Source of the DNA: Trabulsiella guamensis ATCC 49490
GTDB taxonomy: Bacteria > Pseudomonadota > Gammaproteobacteria > Enterobacterales > Enterobacteriaceae
Direction: 5' to 3'
NCBI RefSeq assembly: GCF_000734965.1
Contig: NZ_JMTB01000039.1
Location: 1-64,000, forward strand
DNA length: 64,000 nucleotides
Positions 45,698 to 56,068 of the stretch are shown one piece after another. Made by a program: the position numbers and the translations under genes. Every line of letters starts with the position of its first letter. Positions within the stretch are counted from its first letter, which is position 1. The notes beneath the pieces were generated by a model that searched no databases, was not told the origin of the DNA, and saw nothing but the letters and a program-made list of their open reading frames with translations.

Positions 45698-48600
45698 TTA
45701 CCAGCTGTATTTCACCCCCAGCATGCCCTGGGTGTCGCTGTAGCCTTTGTCACCCATCTGCACGCCCACGTTGCCCCACACACTCAGGCGGTCGTTCAGC
45801 TTGCCTTCCACACCGGTGCGGATTTCGCCCAGGTTGCGCGCGCCGTCACGGCTGACTTTCGTGCCATCCATCTTCACGCCAAAGGCTTCGGTGTTGTGGA
45901 TCCAGTTCACTTCCACGAACGGCTGGAACTCACGCTGTTTACCGTCATCCATTTTGTGGTGACTGTTCAGGTACGTTCTCACGCCGAGACGGGTCTGAAT
46001 GTTGCCGTCGCCTTCCGTTTCGATGCGGGTGCCGTCATTGCGGGTGTGCGTTTTATCCTTCACGCCCATCCAGGTGACCTGCGCCTGCGGCTGCACATAC
46101 CAGGTGTTCAGCGTGCCCTGGCTGCCGGAGAACTCTCCGGCTTTCAGGGTGTAACCGGCTTCCAGCGAGGCGGTGAGTCCTTTTGACTTGTACTCATCGC
46201 TGTCACGGTTTTCTGCGGTCACGCTGCTGTCGAACCAGTTGTACAGCATCCAGCTGTCGACATACGCCCCGGTTTTGTCCGCGTCATTCTGGTACCAGGT
46301 ACCGTACAGACCGGCACTGTAACCACTGACACGGCCGTCAGAGTCGTAACCGGCACGGTCACTGCGGGTGTTGCTGTGCTCATTCGCATAGCCCCCCATC
46401 ACGCCCAGATGCCAGCGGTCGAGGCCGTCGGAACTCCACTGTGCGATGTCGCCGCCCAGCTGCAGCACGTAGCGGTTGCTCTGTGTTTTCAGCTGGCCGT
46501 CACTGGCAGAGGAACGCTCGTGACCGCCGACGTGACGCATCCACATGCTGGTGGCGTTACCGTCACCGTTACGCAGGGCGTCGGTGTACTGCGGTTCACC
46601 GAGACGGTCGTGCAGGCGGTGGTTAAACAGCGTGTTGGCTGCCGCGATATTGCTGATATAACTGCCCGCTTCCGGACGCAGTGCGTCAGGGGCGGTCGGG
46701 TCAACCACCGGCGGTTTCACCGGGGGTTTAACCGGGTCGACCGGGTCAACCGGGTCTGTCGGGTCATCCGCCGGCGGGATACTGCCTTTCCATTTACTGG
46801 TCAGGTACCAGTTCTTCGCCGCATCTCCCGTGCCTTTCGCCAGCGCATAGACATAGGCACCTGCCTCAACCGTTCCGGTGGTCAGCGCGAAGCTGCCGTC
46901 AGAACTGCCGTCCACCTGGATGACCTCAATACCGTTCACCGTCTGTGCCCCGGTACCGCCGGTGTTGTTGACGCTGACGCGGGTGTTACCGGCCGTATTG
47001 CCGTGGACCGTCAGTTTGTCGGTCGGTGAGTCATCGCCCCCCAGTTCGGTGTTGAATGCCAGCAGACCGTTGTTACCGGTGTAGTTGCCGTTCACCGTCA
47101 GGGTGTTGCCCGGTACGTTGTCTGTGCGGGTCAGCAGGACAGCGCCGCTGTTGGTCAGGTTACCGCCCACCAGGAAGTCGTCCGTCTGCATGGTACCGCC
47201 CTGCATGACGTCGACATCCCCGGCGGTGCTGCCGTAACCGGTAAATCTGGCGCCGTCATACACGTTCACCTGCCCGCTCAGCAGGTCCACCGCAGAGGCG
47301 ACGTCACTGCCGAGTGCCAGTTCCCCTTCGGTGATGTCGGTGGTACCGGTGTAGCTCACCATGTCCTGTACCAGCGTCAGGGTGCCGGTACCGGCTTTGG
47401 TCAGGTCGCCGCTGCCGCTGATGACATTATTATCAAGCGTCCAGTCGCTGTCCGTATTCACGGTCAGCAGACCGTTATCGTTGACGGATGCGGTACCGAG
47501 GTGGTTCTGTTCGCTGACGGTCAGGTTGCTGCCGTCATCAATGTTAAACAGACCACTGAAGCCGCTGTTGTCACCGGTGACGGTGGCGTTCGTGGCGTTC
47601 GTCGCGTCGACATGACCGGTGCCGCTGATGGCGTTCGCCAGCATGCCGGTCGCGCCGTCCAGTGTCAGGGTGCCTTCATCGGCAATATCACCGGTACCGG
47701 CGCCCTGCGCATCATCAATAACCACTTCCGCACCGCTGCTGATGGTGGTGGTGGCCGTCAGGCTGCTGTTGGCGCCACTAATCGTCAGCACACCGCCGTC
47801 AACGTTCAGGTTACCGCTGCCGGTCAGGCTGCCGTTGCTGTAACCGCCGTTTGCCAGGTCCAGTGTGCCGCCGTGCATGTCGAGGACGGAACTGACATCG
47901 CCGGCCAGCATCCCCGCCACCTGCGCGGTGCCGTTGAGGTCGGCTTTCGCCCCGCTGTTCATCGCCAGTGTGGCGGTATCGCCCAGCGCGCCGTCAACGT
48001 CGGTACGCAGGGTACCGCTCAGCACGGTGGTGTCGCCGGTCCAGTCGTTGCCGCTGTTCGAGAGCGACAGCACGTCACTGCCCGTGGTGCTGACCGCCAG
48101 ATTACCGCTGCCGGTGATGCGGGCGGACTGGTCCGCCGCCGCGCCGGTGGCACCCGGAGTGCCGTCAAGCGTCAGGGTCTGGTTCGCCAGCAGCTCCAGC
48201 TCTTTCAGACCGTAGTTGACATACAGGCCGTCCTGGCTGCCGGTGGCACCTGCGGTGGTCAGGCGATAGTCATACGTGCCTTTCGCCACCGTGCTGCCGC
48301 CCTGGGCGATATCCACCTGGGTGGCTGCCGTGATGGTGCTGCCGTTCTGGTCCACCAGGGCCAGGTTACCGCCGCTGCCGGTGACGGTGGTGGCACTGAC
48401 CAGCCCCAGACCGATGTTGGCATCATCCTGGGTCATCAGCGACGAGGTGGTCGCCGTGTCATGCCCCGGGACATACGGGTCAGGAATGTTAATCTGCACC
48501 TTACCGCTGCCGGACGCATCCAGGGTGTTCACTGTCACATGGCTGGTTGCCACCCGTTCATCCGGTGCCGTACCGTTGAACTCCATTTCACCGCCGGCGA

Positions 48601-51600
48601 AGGTGAGACCGCCGATAGCCTGTTCACCGTCTGCCACCGTGGTGATGCTTCCGGTGTCGGCTTTCAGGGTCGCATTCGTCATAGCGGTGGTGTTCAGACC
48701 GCCGAGTGCCAGCGTGGCATTGCTTAAATCCACGGTCCCGGCAAAGGCGCTGCCGGTGGTGGCGGCGAAGTCAAACGCGGCTCCGCTGTTGTCCACCTCA
48801 ACCGTACCGGTGCCGGTCAGTTTATTGGCCAGTACCCGGTCAGCCGTACCGTTCACCGCCAGTACCGAGCCGGAATCGATGTCAAAGCCCGCGCCACCGG
48901 ACGGTTTACCGCCGAGGGAATAACCATTATCCAGACTGAACAGCGAGCCGTTACGCAGGTTCACCTGGTTGTGGCTGTTGATTTGTGCGCCGGTGCCGTC
49001 CATGTGGAAGCCCGCCGTCACGCCGTCAAACACCGCGGTTGCCGTACCGCTGCCGCCGTTCAGGGCGTTAAAGGTGTTGCCGTTGCCCAGAATGGTGACC
49101 GTATCGTTACCTGCGGAGCCACTGATGGTGTTCACGTCAGCACCCCTGGTCAGCAGCACGCTGTTGGTGCCGCTGCCGTTCAGCGCGATATTGCCGCCGA
49201 CAGTACCGGCATTCACCGTGACCGCGTTGTTGCCACTGGTGGTGGTGATGTTGTTACTGACCGTACCGCTGTTAAACACCGTGCCGTTTGCCCCGCGCAT
49301 CACCAGGTCGCCGTTGATGGTCCCGGCGTTGCCCGCCGTGGCTCCCGCCGCATTCATGGCCAGTGCCGGACTGCCGGACGCCGACGCGGTAATCACCCCG
49401 CTGGCCGTGTTGGTGAACGCAGTGGCATTTGCCGTATCGACTGTCGGTGCCGTGGCACTGGCCGAGGTCAGGGTGCCGCGGTTGGTGGCAGACGTCACGC
49501 TGTCACCCAGTTTCAGGGCAGAGCCGCCGGCGGCGTTACTCACGGTAATGCTCGCTGCCGTGTCCACGGTGCCGGTGGTGTTGGCATAAATCCCCGTACC
49601 GCCCGCACCGGTGACGTTAATGGCCAGGTCAGACGAGCCGGACAGGTCGAGGTCACCGGTGACAGGGTTACCGTCGAGGTCATCAAATGCAATCCCGGTC
49701 CCCGCGCCACTGACGTTAATGGTGCCACTGTTGGTGCTGTTGATGGTGACCGCCGTGCGCACCCCGGCGCCGTTCGCCACATCAATGGTGGTGTCGATCA
49801 GCTGCAGGTCGGTCAGGTTCGCGGCGTTCTCGATACCGTTACCGGTGGCGCCGGGCACATTGACAATGATGAGCGCATCCGTCACGTCGAGTCCGGTGGC
49901 ACCCTGGCTTACCAGTACGCCATGCGCTGTCCCGCGGGCTTCAATGGTACCCACGCCGCTGCCCACCAGGTCCAGACTGCCGGCCGCCAGTTCAATGGCT
50001 GCCCGTCCGTCTGTCGCCAGCACGGTGCCGCTGTTGGTGATGGTGGAGCTCTGCCCCTGGTCACCGGCCCCGACATACAGGGCGGTGCCGTTCGCGGTGA
50101 TATTGCCGCTGTTGTCAACCTCACCGCCGAGCACCCTGACGGCGGTGGAGTTATCACCGGTAAGCACCACATCGCCGCTGTTATCCAGCACACCGCCATT
50201 TTTCGCAATAAAGGCGGTGGCTTTGTCCACGGCAGAGCTGATGGTCGCGGCGTTAATCAGGTCAGCGCCGGTACCGGTCTCTGACAGCGAGCCGTCATCC
50301 GCATAGGTGTTGCCGTCCACGATACCGGCGGTCGCCCCGGTGCCGGTCAGGTCAAGGATGGCACCGCTCGTGATGGTGGCAGAGGCCCCACCGGACGAAA
50401 TCACGCCCGTGGCACCGGCACCGCTGATATCCAGGGTACTGCCGCTGCCGATAACCGCCGTGGTGTTCTCACCGGTGGCGTACAGCGCGGTGGCATCCTT
50501 CCCGCTGGCGGCCACCTGAATGTCGCCGCCCATCGCCGCCCCGTCTTCCAGGCGGAACAGGGTGGAACGCTCACCGGACGCATCCAGCACCGTACCGGTC
50601 GGGACATCCGTATTGATGGTGGAGCCGGCGCCGGAGATGGCAAACAGTATCTGGTCCGTCGCGGTGTCAGAGAAATCCGGGGTGGCGGTGCCGGAGAGGT
50701 TCACTGTCGCCCCGTCAGACGCCCGCACGCCGGTGGCGCCGTTGCCGTTCAGGGTCACGGTACCGCCGGTCATGTTAACTGTGGTTTTTGCACCACTGGC
50801 GATAATCCCGGTGGTGCGGTTAGCGACACTGCCACCGTTCAGCACAATATTCCCCGAGGTGTTGACCACGGTGGTGTTCGCACCGGTCGCATCCTGCGCC
50901 ACGATACCGGTACCGCCGGCACCGATGGTGATACTGCCGGTGTTATCCCCTCGGGCACCGGCTTCCACCAGCAGGCCGGTGGTGTCTTCACCGGTGAACA
51001 CAATGTTCCCGGCGTTGCTGACTTCCGCCCCGTGACGGGCGATGTAACCGGTGACTGCATCCAGCGCGGAGTTCAGCGCCGCTTCCGTCACCAGAATGGT
51101 CCCGGTACCGAAGCCCGCGGCACCCGCTGCCAGTGCGGCGTTCGCCAGCACACCGGCTACCGGAGTGCCCAGCGCCTTACCGTTGATGTCATAACCCTGG
51201 CCGTCAGCAATCCCTGCAATCGCACCAGTGGCAGTCATATTGAGGGTGGCATTCGAGCTGATTTTGCCCTGCGCACCGCCCTGGATAACCACCCCGGTGG
51301 CATCCTGTCCGGACAGGTTAAGGGTCATGCCGCCGGAGTTAAAGGCGGAGACATTGCCGGATGCGGCATCCTTACCGTTAGCCACCACCGTGGTTGAACC
51401 CTGACCGGAGGCGGTCAGGACGGAAGCCGCACCGGCACCACCGGCGAAGTCAGCACCGCCGTCGACGCGGAACAGCACGGAGTCTTCCGTACTGACATCC
51501 TGTGCGCCGGTACCGTTGTTGGTGATGGAGGCCGTCGGGCCGTAGACGTAGTAACCGAGCTGGTTAGTGCCGTCATTAAAGTTCACCGCCCCGTTGCCGG

Positions 51601-53641
51601 AAATGGTGACGTTACCGCCGTTTTCGGCATAGGCACCGACCGCACCGTCACCGGTCAGGTTCAGTGCGCCGGTGAGTGTGGCTTTAGAGTTATTCGCCGT
51701 TGACCAGATACCGTAGTTGCGAAGGCCTGAGGAAGCAAACAGCGGACTCTCGCCAACATTGATGGTGCCGGAAGAAGACGCCAGCCCGCCGTCAAACACA
51801 TACAGTCCAGTGCCGTTGGTGCCCTGAAGATTGATGGTCCCGCCATTGTTTACGGTACCGGAGGTGGCCTTACTGTAGATGGCAGCATTGCGCAACGGTG
51901 CGCTACCGGCAGCAACCGGGTAATTACCCTTGTCTGTAATCACACCATCCGCACCAACTGACACGTTAACACCGGTACCAGTCGCAACAATGCCATAACC
52001 CTGCTGTACACCTGTACCGATTATGATCTGTCCATCGTTTTTGGCTGTACCGGAACTGTTGACATAAAAACCGTAGGCACCGAACTGCTGTAATGTATCT
52101 GCACCGCCACGCGCAATTGGAGCAGATGTTGTGTCACTTGACTCCTTACGCCCAAGATAAATAACCCCGTCGGAGGCATTAACGAATGTCCCTCCCGCTG
52201 TGACTGCTGCGGCAACTGGCCGACCACCGAACAACTGAGCCGTCGTGCCGATATTGATCGCGCCGTTGTTGATACCGGTCGCACCATCCCCGACGTTCAT
52301 CCAGGTTCTGTTGGATATGTATCCCGAGGTCGTTGATCCCGTCCAGCCTGACAGGTTAACGACACCATTGTTAACATATGTAGTCCCGGCACCGCTGATT
52401 GAATCGGGGGAGTGTTCGTTAGTCGTCAGCATATTTTCAACGCCGTTATTCACCAGCGTTGCACCGCTCAGACCGACCAGAGTATTGTTCATCCAGTAGG
52501 CACCCGCATTGATCGTGCCGTTATTTACATATTTAGCACCGTTACTGATCCTTGCCAGAGCCGTACCCTGGCTATGCATAGTTACACTTGCACCAGGATT
52601 AATACTGATTGTGGAATCAGGGCCGTCCGCAGCAAGGCCGATCCGGTCACCCACAGGAATGAGCGCCGGGTCATCAGCGGTAAACGGCGCTTCCTGAGGG
52701 TTATATGTCCATGTCTCCGTTGTTACTGTATAAGCCTGCCTAAACGCACTGTTATACGCTGCCTGCGCTGCAACACCCACACCCAACTCGCCTGCAGTAA
52801 GTGCCTGCTTTAACCATGAGTTATACGCCTGAAAATCATCTATATTATTGACTGTCTGATTCACCTGCGAGCCGTCAGCCAATGTGACCGTGAATGTGCC
52901 ATTAAATGTAACTATATTTGAAGAAACCGTCTTCGATTCCAGTTCGTCGGATGTTAGTGCAGAGGTATTATCGGCAAATTGAAATGTCAGATTCTGCGAA
53001 TTAATGTTCGCCGTTCCATTCGTCACATTGACAAATATTGTATTTTTTGTAGTTTTGTCTCCCGCAGTTCCGCTTGCATTCAGGTTAAATGTACCGCCAC
53101 CAGAAACGTCCGCGATTTGCGCGTCAACAAATGGGCCGCTTCCCTCTGGGTTTGGAACGTAAATAACCATACCAGGGACTCCTGGCGTGTTAATTTTAAT
53201 TTGGCTGTTATCGAAGGTGCTGACCACCAGTGAAATATTAGTTGATGGATCCGTAACCAGAACACCGGCAGATTGTGCACCGGTACTCATAGTGAACATT
53301 CCTGTTGGATCGGAACCGGAGATAATGCCCCCCGCGTCCCATGCGGCCTGGATGGAAGGATAGCCGTATTTATTAATACCTGTTGAACCGGTGAATTGAA
53401 TGCTACCATCCAGACTGTACGTCCCGTTATCAGTGACATTCATGGTCTGCCCGGCATTATTAGCAGTTTCCGGTGTATATGTGGCAGCAGTTGCAAATAC
53501 TCCCGCTGACAGCGCAGCTATCAAACCTGCAGCCTTCACTGACTTACTGACTGCTCTTTTAATTCTGGCGCGTCCGAACTCAGAGGTTACCACCCACTGC
53601 ATCAGGGTACTGTTCCAGATAACACGATAGATTTTGTTCAT
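45698..53641 (-). CDS. Giant autotransporter adhesin with ESPR (2,647 residues)
   Basis: A type V secretion autotransporter. The start MNKIYRVIWNSTLMQWVVTS is an extended signal peptide region followed by a Sec signal (AAGLIAALSAGVFATAA). The passenger (about residues 55-2280) is built of NG/GT/NSG-rich beta-helix repeats without protease motifs. A proline-rich linker with PVDPVDPVKPPVKPPV (near 2285) leads to the C-terminal barrel (about 2340-2647), ending MLGVKYSW. Thirty-four further codons in frame upstream are discarded because the ESPR defines the N-terminus. The passenger contains a diverged duplication (see 50090-51490). The body is GC-rich, whereas the N-terminal fifth and both flanks are AT-rich. 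No host target is deducible. Confidence 0.93.
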   Translation of the reverse strand: MNKIYRVIWNSTLMQWVVTSEFGRARIKRAVSKSVKAAGLIAALSAGVFATAATYTPETANNAGQTMNVTDNGTYSLDGSIQFTGSTGINKYGYPSIQAAWDAGGIISGSDPTGMFTMSTGAQSAGVLVTDPSTNISLVVSTFDNSQIKINTPGVPGMVIYVPNPEGSGPFVDAQIADVSGGGTFNLNASGTAGDKTTKNTIFVNVTNGTANINSQNLTFQFADNTSALTSDELESKTVSSNIVTFNGTFTVTLADGSQVNQTVNNIDDFQAYNSWLKQALTAGELGVGVAAQAAYNSAFRQAYTVTTETWTYNPQEAPFTADDPALIPVGDRIGLAADGPDSTISINPGASVTMHSQGTALARISNGAKYVNNGTINAGAYWMNNTLVGLSGATLVNNGVENMLTTNEHSPDSISGAGTTYVNNGVVNLSGWTGSTTSGYISNRTWMNVGDGATGINNGAINIGTTAQLFGGRPVAAAVTAGGTFVNASDGVIYLGRKESSDTTSAPIARGGADTLQQFGAYGFYVNSSGTAKNDGQIIIGTGVQQGYGIVATGTGVNVSVGADGVITDKGNYPVAAGSAPLRNAAIYSKATSGTVNNGGTINLQGTNGTGLYVFDGGLASSSGTINVGESPLFASSGLRNYGIWSTANNSKATLTGALNLTGDGAVGAYAENGGNVTISGNGAVNFNDGTNQLGYYVYGPTASITNNGTGAQDVSTEDSVLFRVDGGADFAGGAGAASVLTASGQGSTTVVANGKDAASGNVSAFNSGGMTLNLSGQDATGVVIQGGAQGKISSNATLNMTATGAIAGIADGQGYDINGKALGTPVAGVLANAALAAGAAGFGTGTILVTEAALNSALDAVTGYIARHGAEVSNAGNIVFTGEDTTGLLVEAGARGDNTGSITIGAGGTGIVAQDATGANTTVVNTSGNIVLNGGSVANRTTGIIASGAKTTVNMTGGTVTLNGNGATGVRASDGATVNLSGTATPDFSDTATDQILFAISGAGSTINTDVPTGTVLDASGERSTLFRLEDGAAMGGDIQVAASGKDATALYATGENTTAVIGSGSTLDISGAGATGVISSGGASATITSGAILDLTGTGATAGIVDGNTYADDGSLSETGTGADLINAATISSAVDKATAFIAKNGGVLDNSGDVVLTGDNSTAVRVLGGEVDNSGNITANGTALYVGAGDQGQSSTITNSGTVLATDGRAAIELAAGSLDLVGSGVGTIEARGTAHGVLVSQGATGLDVTDALIIVNVPGATGNGIENAANLTDLQLIDTTIDVANGAGVRTAVTINSTNSGTINVSGAGTGIAFDDLDGNPVTGDLDLSGSSDLAINVTGAGGTGIYANTTGTVDTAASITVSNAAGGSALKLGDSVTSATNRGTLTSASATAPTVDTANATAFTNTASGVITASASGSPALAMNAAGATAGNAGTINGDLVMRGANGTVFNSGTVSNNITTTSGNNAVTVNAGTVGGNIALNGSGTNSVLLTRGADVNTISGSAGNDTVTILGNGNTFNALNGGSGTATAVFDGVTAGFHMDGTGAQINSHNQVNLRNGSLFSLDNGYSLGGKPSGGAGFDIDSGSVLAVNGTADRVLANKLTGTGTVEVDNSGAAFDFAATTGSAFAGTVDLSNATLALGGLNTTAMTNATLKADTGSITTVADGEQAIGGLTFAGGEMEFNGTAPDERVATSHVTVNTLDASGSGKVQINIPDPYVPGHDTATTSSLMTQDDANIGLGLVSATTVTGSGGNLALVDQNGSTITAATQVDIAQGGSTVAKGTYDYRLTTAGATGSQDGLYVNYGLKELELLANQTLTLDGTPGATGAAADQSARITGSGNLAVSTTGSDVLSLSNSGNDWTGDTTVLSGTLRTDVDGALGDTATLAMNSGAKADLNGTAQVAGMLAGDVSSVLDMHGGTLDLANGGYSNGSLTGSGNLNVDGGVLTISGANSSLTATTTISSGAEVVIDDAQGAGTGDIADEGTLTLDGATGMLANAISGTGHVDATNATNATVTGDNSGFSGLFNIDDGSNLTVSEQNHLGTASVNDNGLLTVNTDSDWTLDNNVISGSGDLTKAGTGTLTLVQDMVSYTGTTDITEGELALGSDVASAVDLLSGQVNVYDGARFTGYGSTAGDVDVMQGGTMQTDDFLVGGNLTNSGAVLLTRTDNVPGNTLTVNGNYTGNNGLLAFNTELGGDDSPTDKLTVHGNTAGNTRVSVNNTGGTGAQTVNGIEVIQVDGSSDGSFALTTGTVEAGAYVYALAKGTGDAAKNWYLTSKWKGSIPPADDPTDPVDPVDPVKPPVKPPVVDPTAPDALRPEAGSYISNIAAANTLFNHRLHDRLGEPQYTDALRNGDGNATSMWMRHVGGHERSSASDGQLKTQSNRYVLQLGGDIAQWSSDGLDRWHLGVMGGYANEHSNTRSDRAGYDSDGRVSGYSAGLYGTWYQNDADKTGAYVDSWMLYNWFDSSVTAENRDSDEYKSKGLTASLEAGYTLKAGEFSGSQGTLNTWYVQPQAQVTWMGVKDKTHTRNDGTRIETEGDGNIQTRLGVRTYLNSHHKMDDGKQREFQPFVEVNWIHNTEAFGVKMDGTKVSRDGARNLGEIRTGVEGKLNDRLSVWGNVGVQMGDKGYSDTQGMLGVKYSW
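50090..51490 (-). repeat. Diverged tandem duplication inside the autotransporter passenger
   Basis: Two stretches of about 570 bases (near 51490-50920 and 50655-50090) encode the same order of blocks: SVLFRVDGG / QILFAISGA, then VLTASGQGST / VLDASGERST, GKDA, TATGAIAGIADG / TGTGATAGIVDG, ALDAVTGYIARHGAEVSNAGNIVFTGEDTTGL / AVDKATAFIAKNGGVLDNSGDVVLTGDNSTAV. Coordinates are approximate because the two copies differ at many positions and are separated by unrelated repeats. Confidence 0.7.
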
Positions 53642-54611
53642 ATTGCACGCTCGTAAAATAATAGGCTTCCTGCCTGTTTCATTATTGTTATTAAAATTAA
53701 ACAGAATCGACAGGCCTGTTTTGTTAAAAAAAAGCAACACCATCCCTTTCAGAAAATATTTCCGAAATACGTACTTAACAGAATGATAACTACCATTGAG
53801 TGCGGTGGTTTATTTAATCCCTCCATGTATTACTGCCATGGATAAATCAATAAATGCTATTGAGAAGTTATTTTCGGGGAAGGCATCCTGTCGGGCGTCG
53901 CCAGGAAACATAACTATCCACAAGAAATCGTTACAGCCCCTGTGAAACTTGCTTATCCTGAGAATGTTTCACATCGCCAGACAATTCCTTATAAAAATAC
54001 CCTAACAGAACAAAAGTAAGAATTTATCTGAAAGAAACCTCCGCTACCTGCATGCAGTTAACCAGCATGTCAGCCATAGTGGGACATTGTTTAGTAAAGG
54101 CTCCTTATATTTATGTCCAGATGCAGTTTTGCACTGCACTAAAAACAAGTCAATATAGGGAAATCTGGCGAGTAAAATATTAATAAGGCTTCTAAATTAC
54201 CCGCCTTCATAAATTCTTAGTAATACTTATTTTTGTTCCTGGATTTATCGCTACTTACATGAAAAACACCCTTTATCTTTAAGATGGCCTCTCATTTATT
54301 TAAGAATTTATAACAGATTTAATACCCTGCTAATTATTTTAGTGACAGCACTTTTTGCTAAACTTTCAATGTTATAAATATGCTACTGAATAGTATCCCT
54401 CTGTTTTCATATGATTATTTAAATTCACCTTCCATGACACTATTCCCTTAATACCCTGTCGGACAGCACCAAAAGCCTCTAATATGCTGAACCAAAAGGA
54501 GACTCTCCGGTTGCCCCTACGATTCTTGAAGCATGACTGTGGTTACATGAAGCCCACCTGCCGGATACCATGCGTTCATAAGAGATTATGGATAGATTTT
54601 CTTGAGGACAG
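53642..54611. other. AT-rich regulatory gap between autotransporter and icd
   Basis: About 970 bases without a supportable gene. The stretch is markedly AT-rich with many A/T tracts. It must contain the autotransporter promoter (minus strand). I see no IS end, integrase fragment or duplicated icd 3' end. Its composition fits H-NS/Hha silencing of the neighbouring autotransporter, which is inference. Confidence 0.5.
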
Positions 54612-54638
54612 AAAAAAAGGGAGCCGATTGGCTCCCTT
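54612..54638 (-). terminator. Rho-independent terminator of icd
   Basis: AAGGGAGCC-GATT-GGCTCCCTT, with a T-run on the minus strand, lies 24 bases after the icd stop codon. Confidence 0.9.
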
Positions 54639-54661
54639 TCGCATTTAACCCAGTAACTGGA

Positions 54662-55912
54662 TTACATGTTCGCGATAATCGCGTCACCAAACTCTGAACA
54701 TTTCAGCAGTTTAGCGCCTTCCATCAGACGTTCAAAATCGTAGGTCACGGTTTTGGCCGCGATGGCCCCTTCCATACCTTTCACGATCAGGTCTGCAGCT
54801 TCGAACCATTCCATGTGGCGCAGCATCATCTCTGCGGAAAGGATAACGGACCCCGGGTTCACTTTATCCTGACCGGCATACTTCGGTGCAGTACCGTGGG
54901 TCGCTTCGAACAGTGCGCATTCGTCACCGATGTTTGCGCCCGGTGCGATACCGATACCGCCAACCTGCGCCGCCAGAGCGTCGGAGATGTAGTCGCCGTT
55001 AAGGTTCATACAGGCAATGACGTCATATTCTGCCGGACGCAGCAGGATCTGCTGCAGGAAGGCATCAGCGATAACGTCTTTGATGATGATCTCTTTCCCG
55101 GTTCTCGGGTTCTTGATTTTCTGCCACGGGCCGCCGTCAATCAGTTCGCCGCCGAATTCTTCGCGAGCAAGCTGGTAACCCCAGTCTTTGAACGCGCCTT
55201 CGGTGAACTTCATGATGTTGCCTTTATGTACCAGCGTGACAGAGTCACGGTCATTCGCGATCGCATATTCGATAGCCGCGCGAACCAGACGCTTGGTCCC
55301 TTCTTCAGAGCACGGCTTGATGCCAATACCGCAATGCTCAGGGAAGCGAATTTTCTTCACGCCCATCTCTTCACGCAGGAATTTGATCACTTTTTCCGCG
55401 TCAGCGCTGTCAGCTTTCCATTCAATACCAGCATAAATATCTTCAGCGTTTTCACGGAAGATAACCATGTCGGTCAGTTCCGGATGTTTTACCGGGCTTG
55501 GGGTGCCCTGGTAGTAACGAACCGGACGCAGGCAAACATACAGATCAAGCTCCTGACGCAGCGCAACGTTCAGGGAACGAATACCACCACCGACTGGGGT
55601 GGTCAGCGGGCCTTTGATGGCAACGCGATAGTCACGAATCAGATCAAGCGTTTCAGGCGGGAGCCAGACGTCCTGGCCGTAAATTTTGGTGGATTTTTCA
55701 CCGGTGTAAATTTCCATCCAGGAAATTTTACGCTCGCCTTTATAGGCTTTCTCGACAGCGGCATCCACCACTTTCAGCATCGCCGGGGTAACATCAACGC
55801 CGATGCCATCGCCTTCAATAAACGGGATAATCGGGTTGTGAGGGACGTTGAGTTTGCCGTTTTGCAGGGTGATTTTCTGGCCTTCCGCCGGAACAACTAC
55901 TTTGCTTTCCAT
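54662..55912 (-). CDS. icd: NADP-dependent isocitrate dehydrogenase
   Basis: Icd (416 residues) makes 2-oxoglutarate from isocitrate in the TCA cycle and branches to the glyoxylate shunt by phosphorylation. The phosphorylatable serine lies in [23 protein letters not shown] near residue 113. The NADP site includes [27 protein letters not shown] and [10 protein letters not shown]. The start [13 protein letters not shown] is chosen; the longer frame adds 24 unlikely codons. The 3' end, which is the target of e14-type prophages in E. coli, is intact ([11 protein letters not shown]), and no duplicated tail is seen downstream. Confidence 0.98.
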   Translation of the reverse strand: MESKVVVPAEGQKITLQNGKLNVPHNPIIPFIEGDGIGVDVTPAMLKVVDAAVEKAYKGERKISWMEIYTGEKSTKIYGQDVWLPPETLDLIRDYRVAIKGPLTTPVGGGIRSLNVALRQELDLYVCLRPVRYYQGTPSPVKHPELTDMVIFRENAEDIYAGIEWKADSADAEKVIKFLREEMGVKKIRFPEHCGIGIKPCSEEGTKRLVRAAIEYAIANDRDSVTLVHKGNIMKFTEGAFKDWGYQLAREEFGGELIDGGPWQKIKNPRTGKEIIIKDVIADAFLQQILLRPAEYDVIACMNLNGDYISDALAAQVGGIGIAPGANIGDECALFEATHGTAPKYAGQDKVNPGSVILSAEMMLRHMEWFEAADLIVKGMEGAIAAKTVTYDFERLMEGAKLLKCSEFGDAIIANM

Positions 55913-56068
55913 TAACCTCTCCTTCGAGCGCTTCTGGGTTTGCTCCTCCTTTCTCGCACCGCAGGCGCGGACAAGTTTGAGCAATATTTTTTGTTAATGA
56001 TTTGTAATGGGCCTGTCAATACTACCTGAATGTTTGGCTCCATGAAAGGCATTCGTAATTAGGCTATA

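Noticed and set aside
47501..48727. A 408-codon frame antisense to the autotransporter, with other long ones around it.
   Set aside because: Long antisense frames are expected in GC-rich repetitive coding DNA; the composition is arginine/alanine/glycine-rich without domain pattern, and the sense frame is a proven family.
54484..54646. A 53-codon plus-strand frame starting MLNQKETLRL before icd.
   Set aside because: It runs through the icd terminator on the opposite strand and has a poor ribosome site; the composition (many Arg, Cys and Lys) is not gene-like.
54612..54800. A possible e14-type prophage attachment duplication at the 3' end of icd.
   Set aside because: The icd tail is intact and no second copy of its last codons or an integrase gene is seen in the window.
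54815..55915. A 366-codon frame antisense to icd.
   Set aside because: It is the mirror of a highly conserved gene; it has no ribosome site and no recognisable motif.
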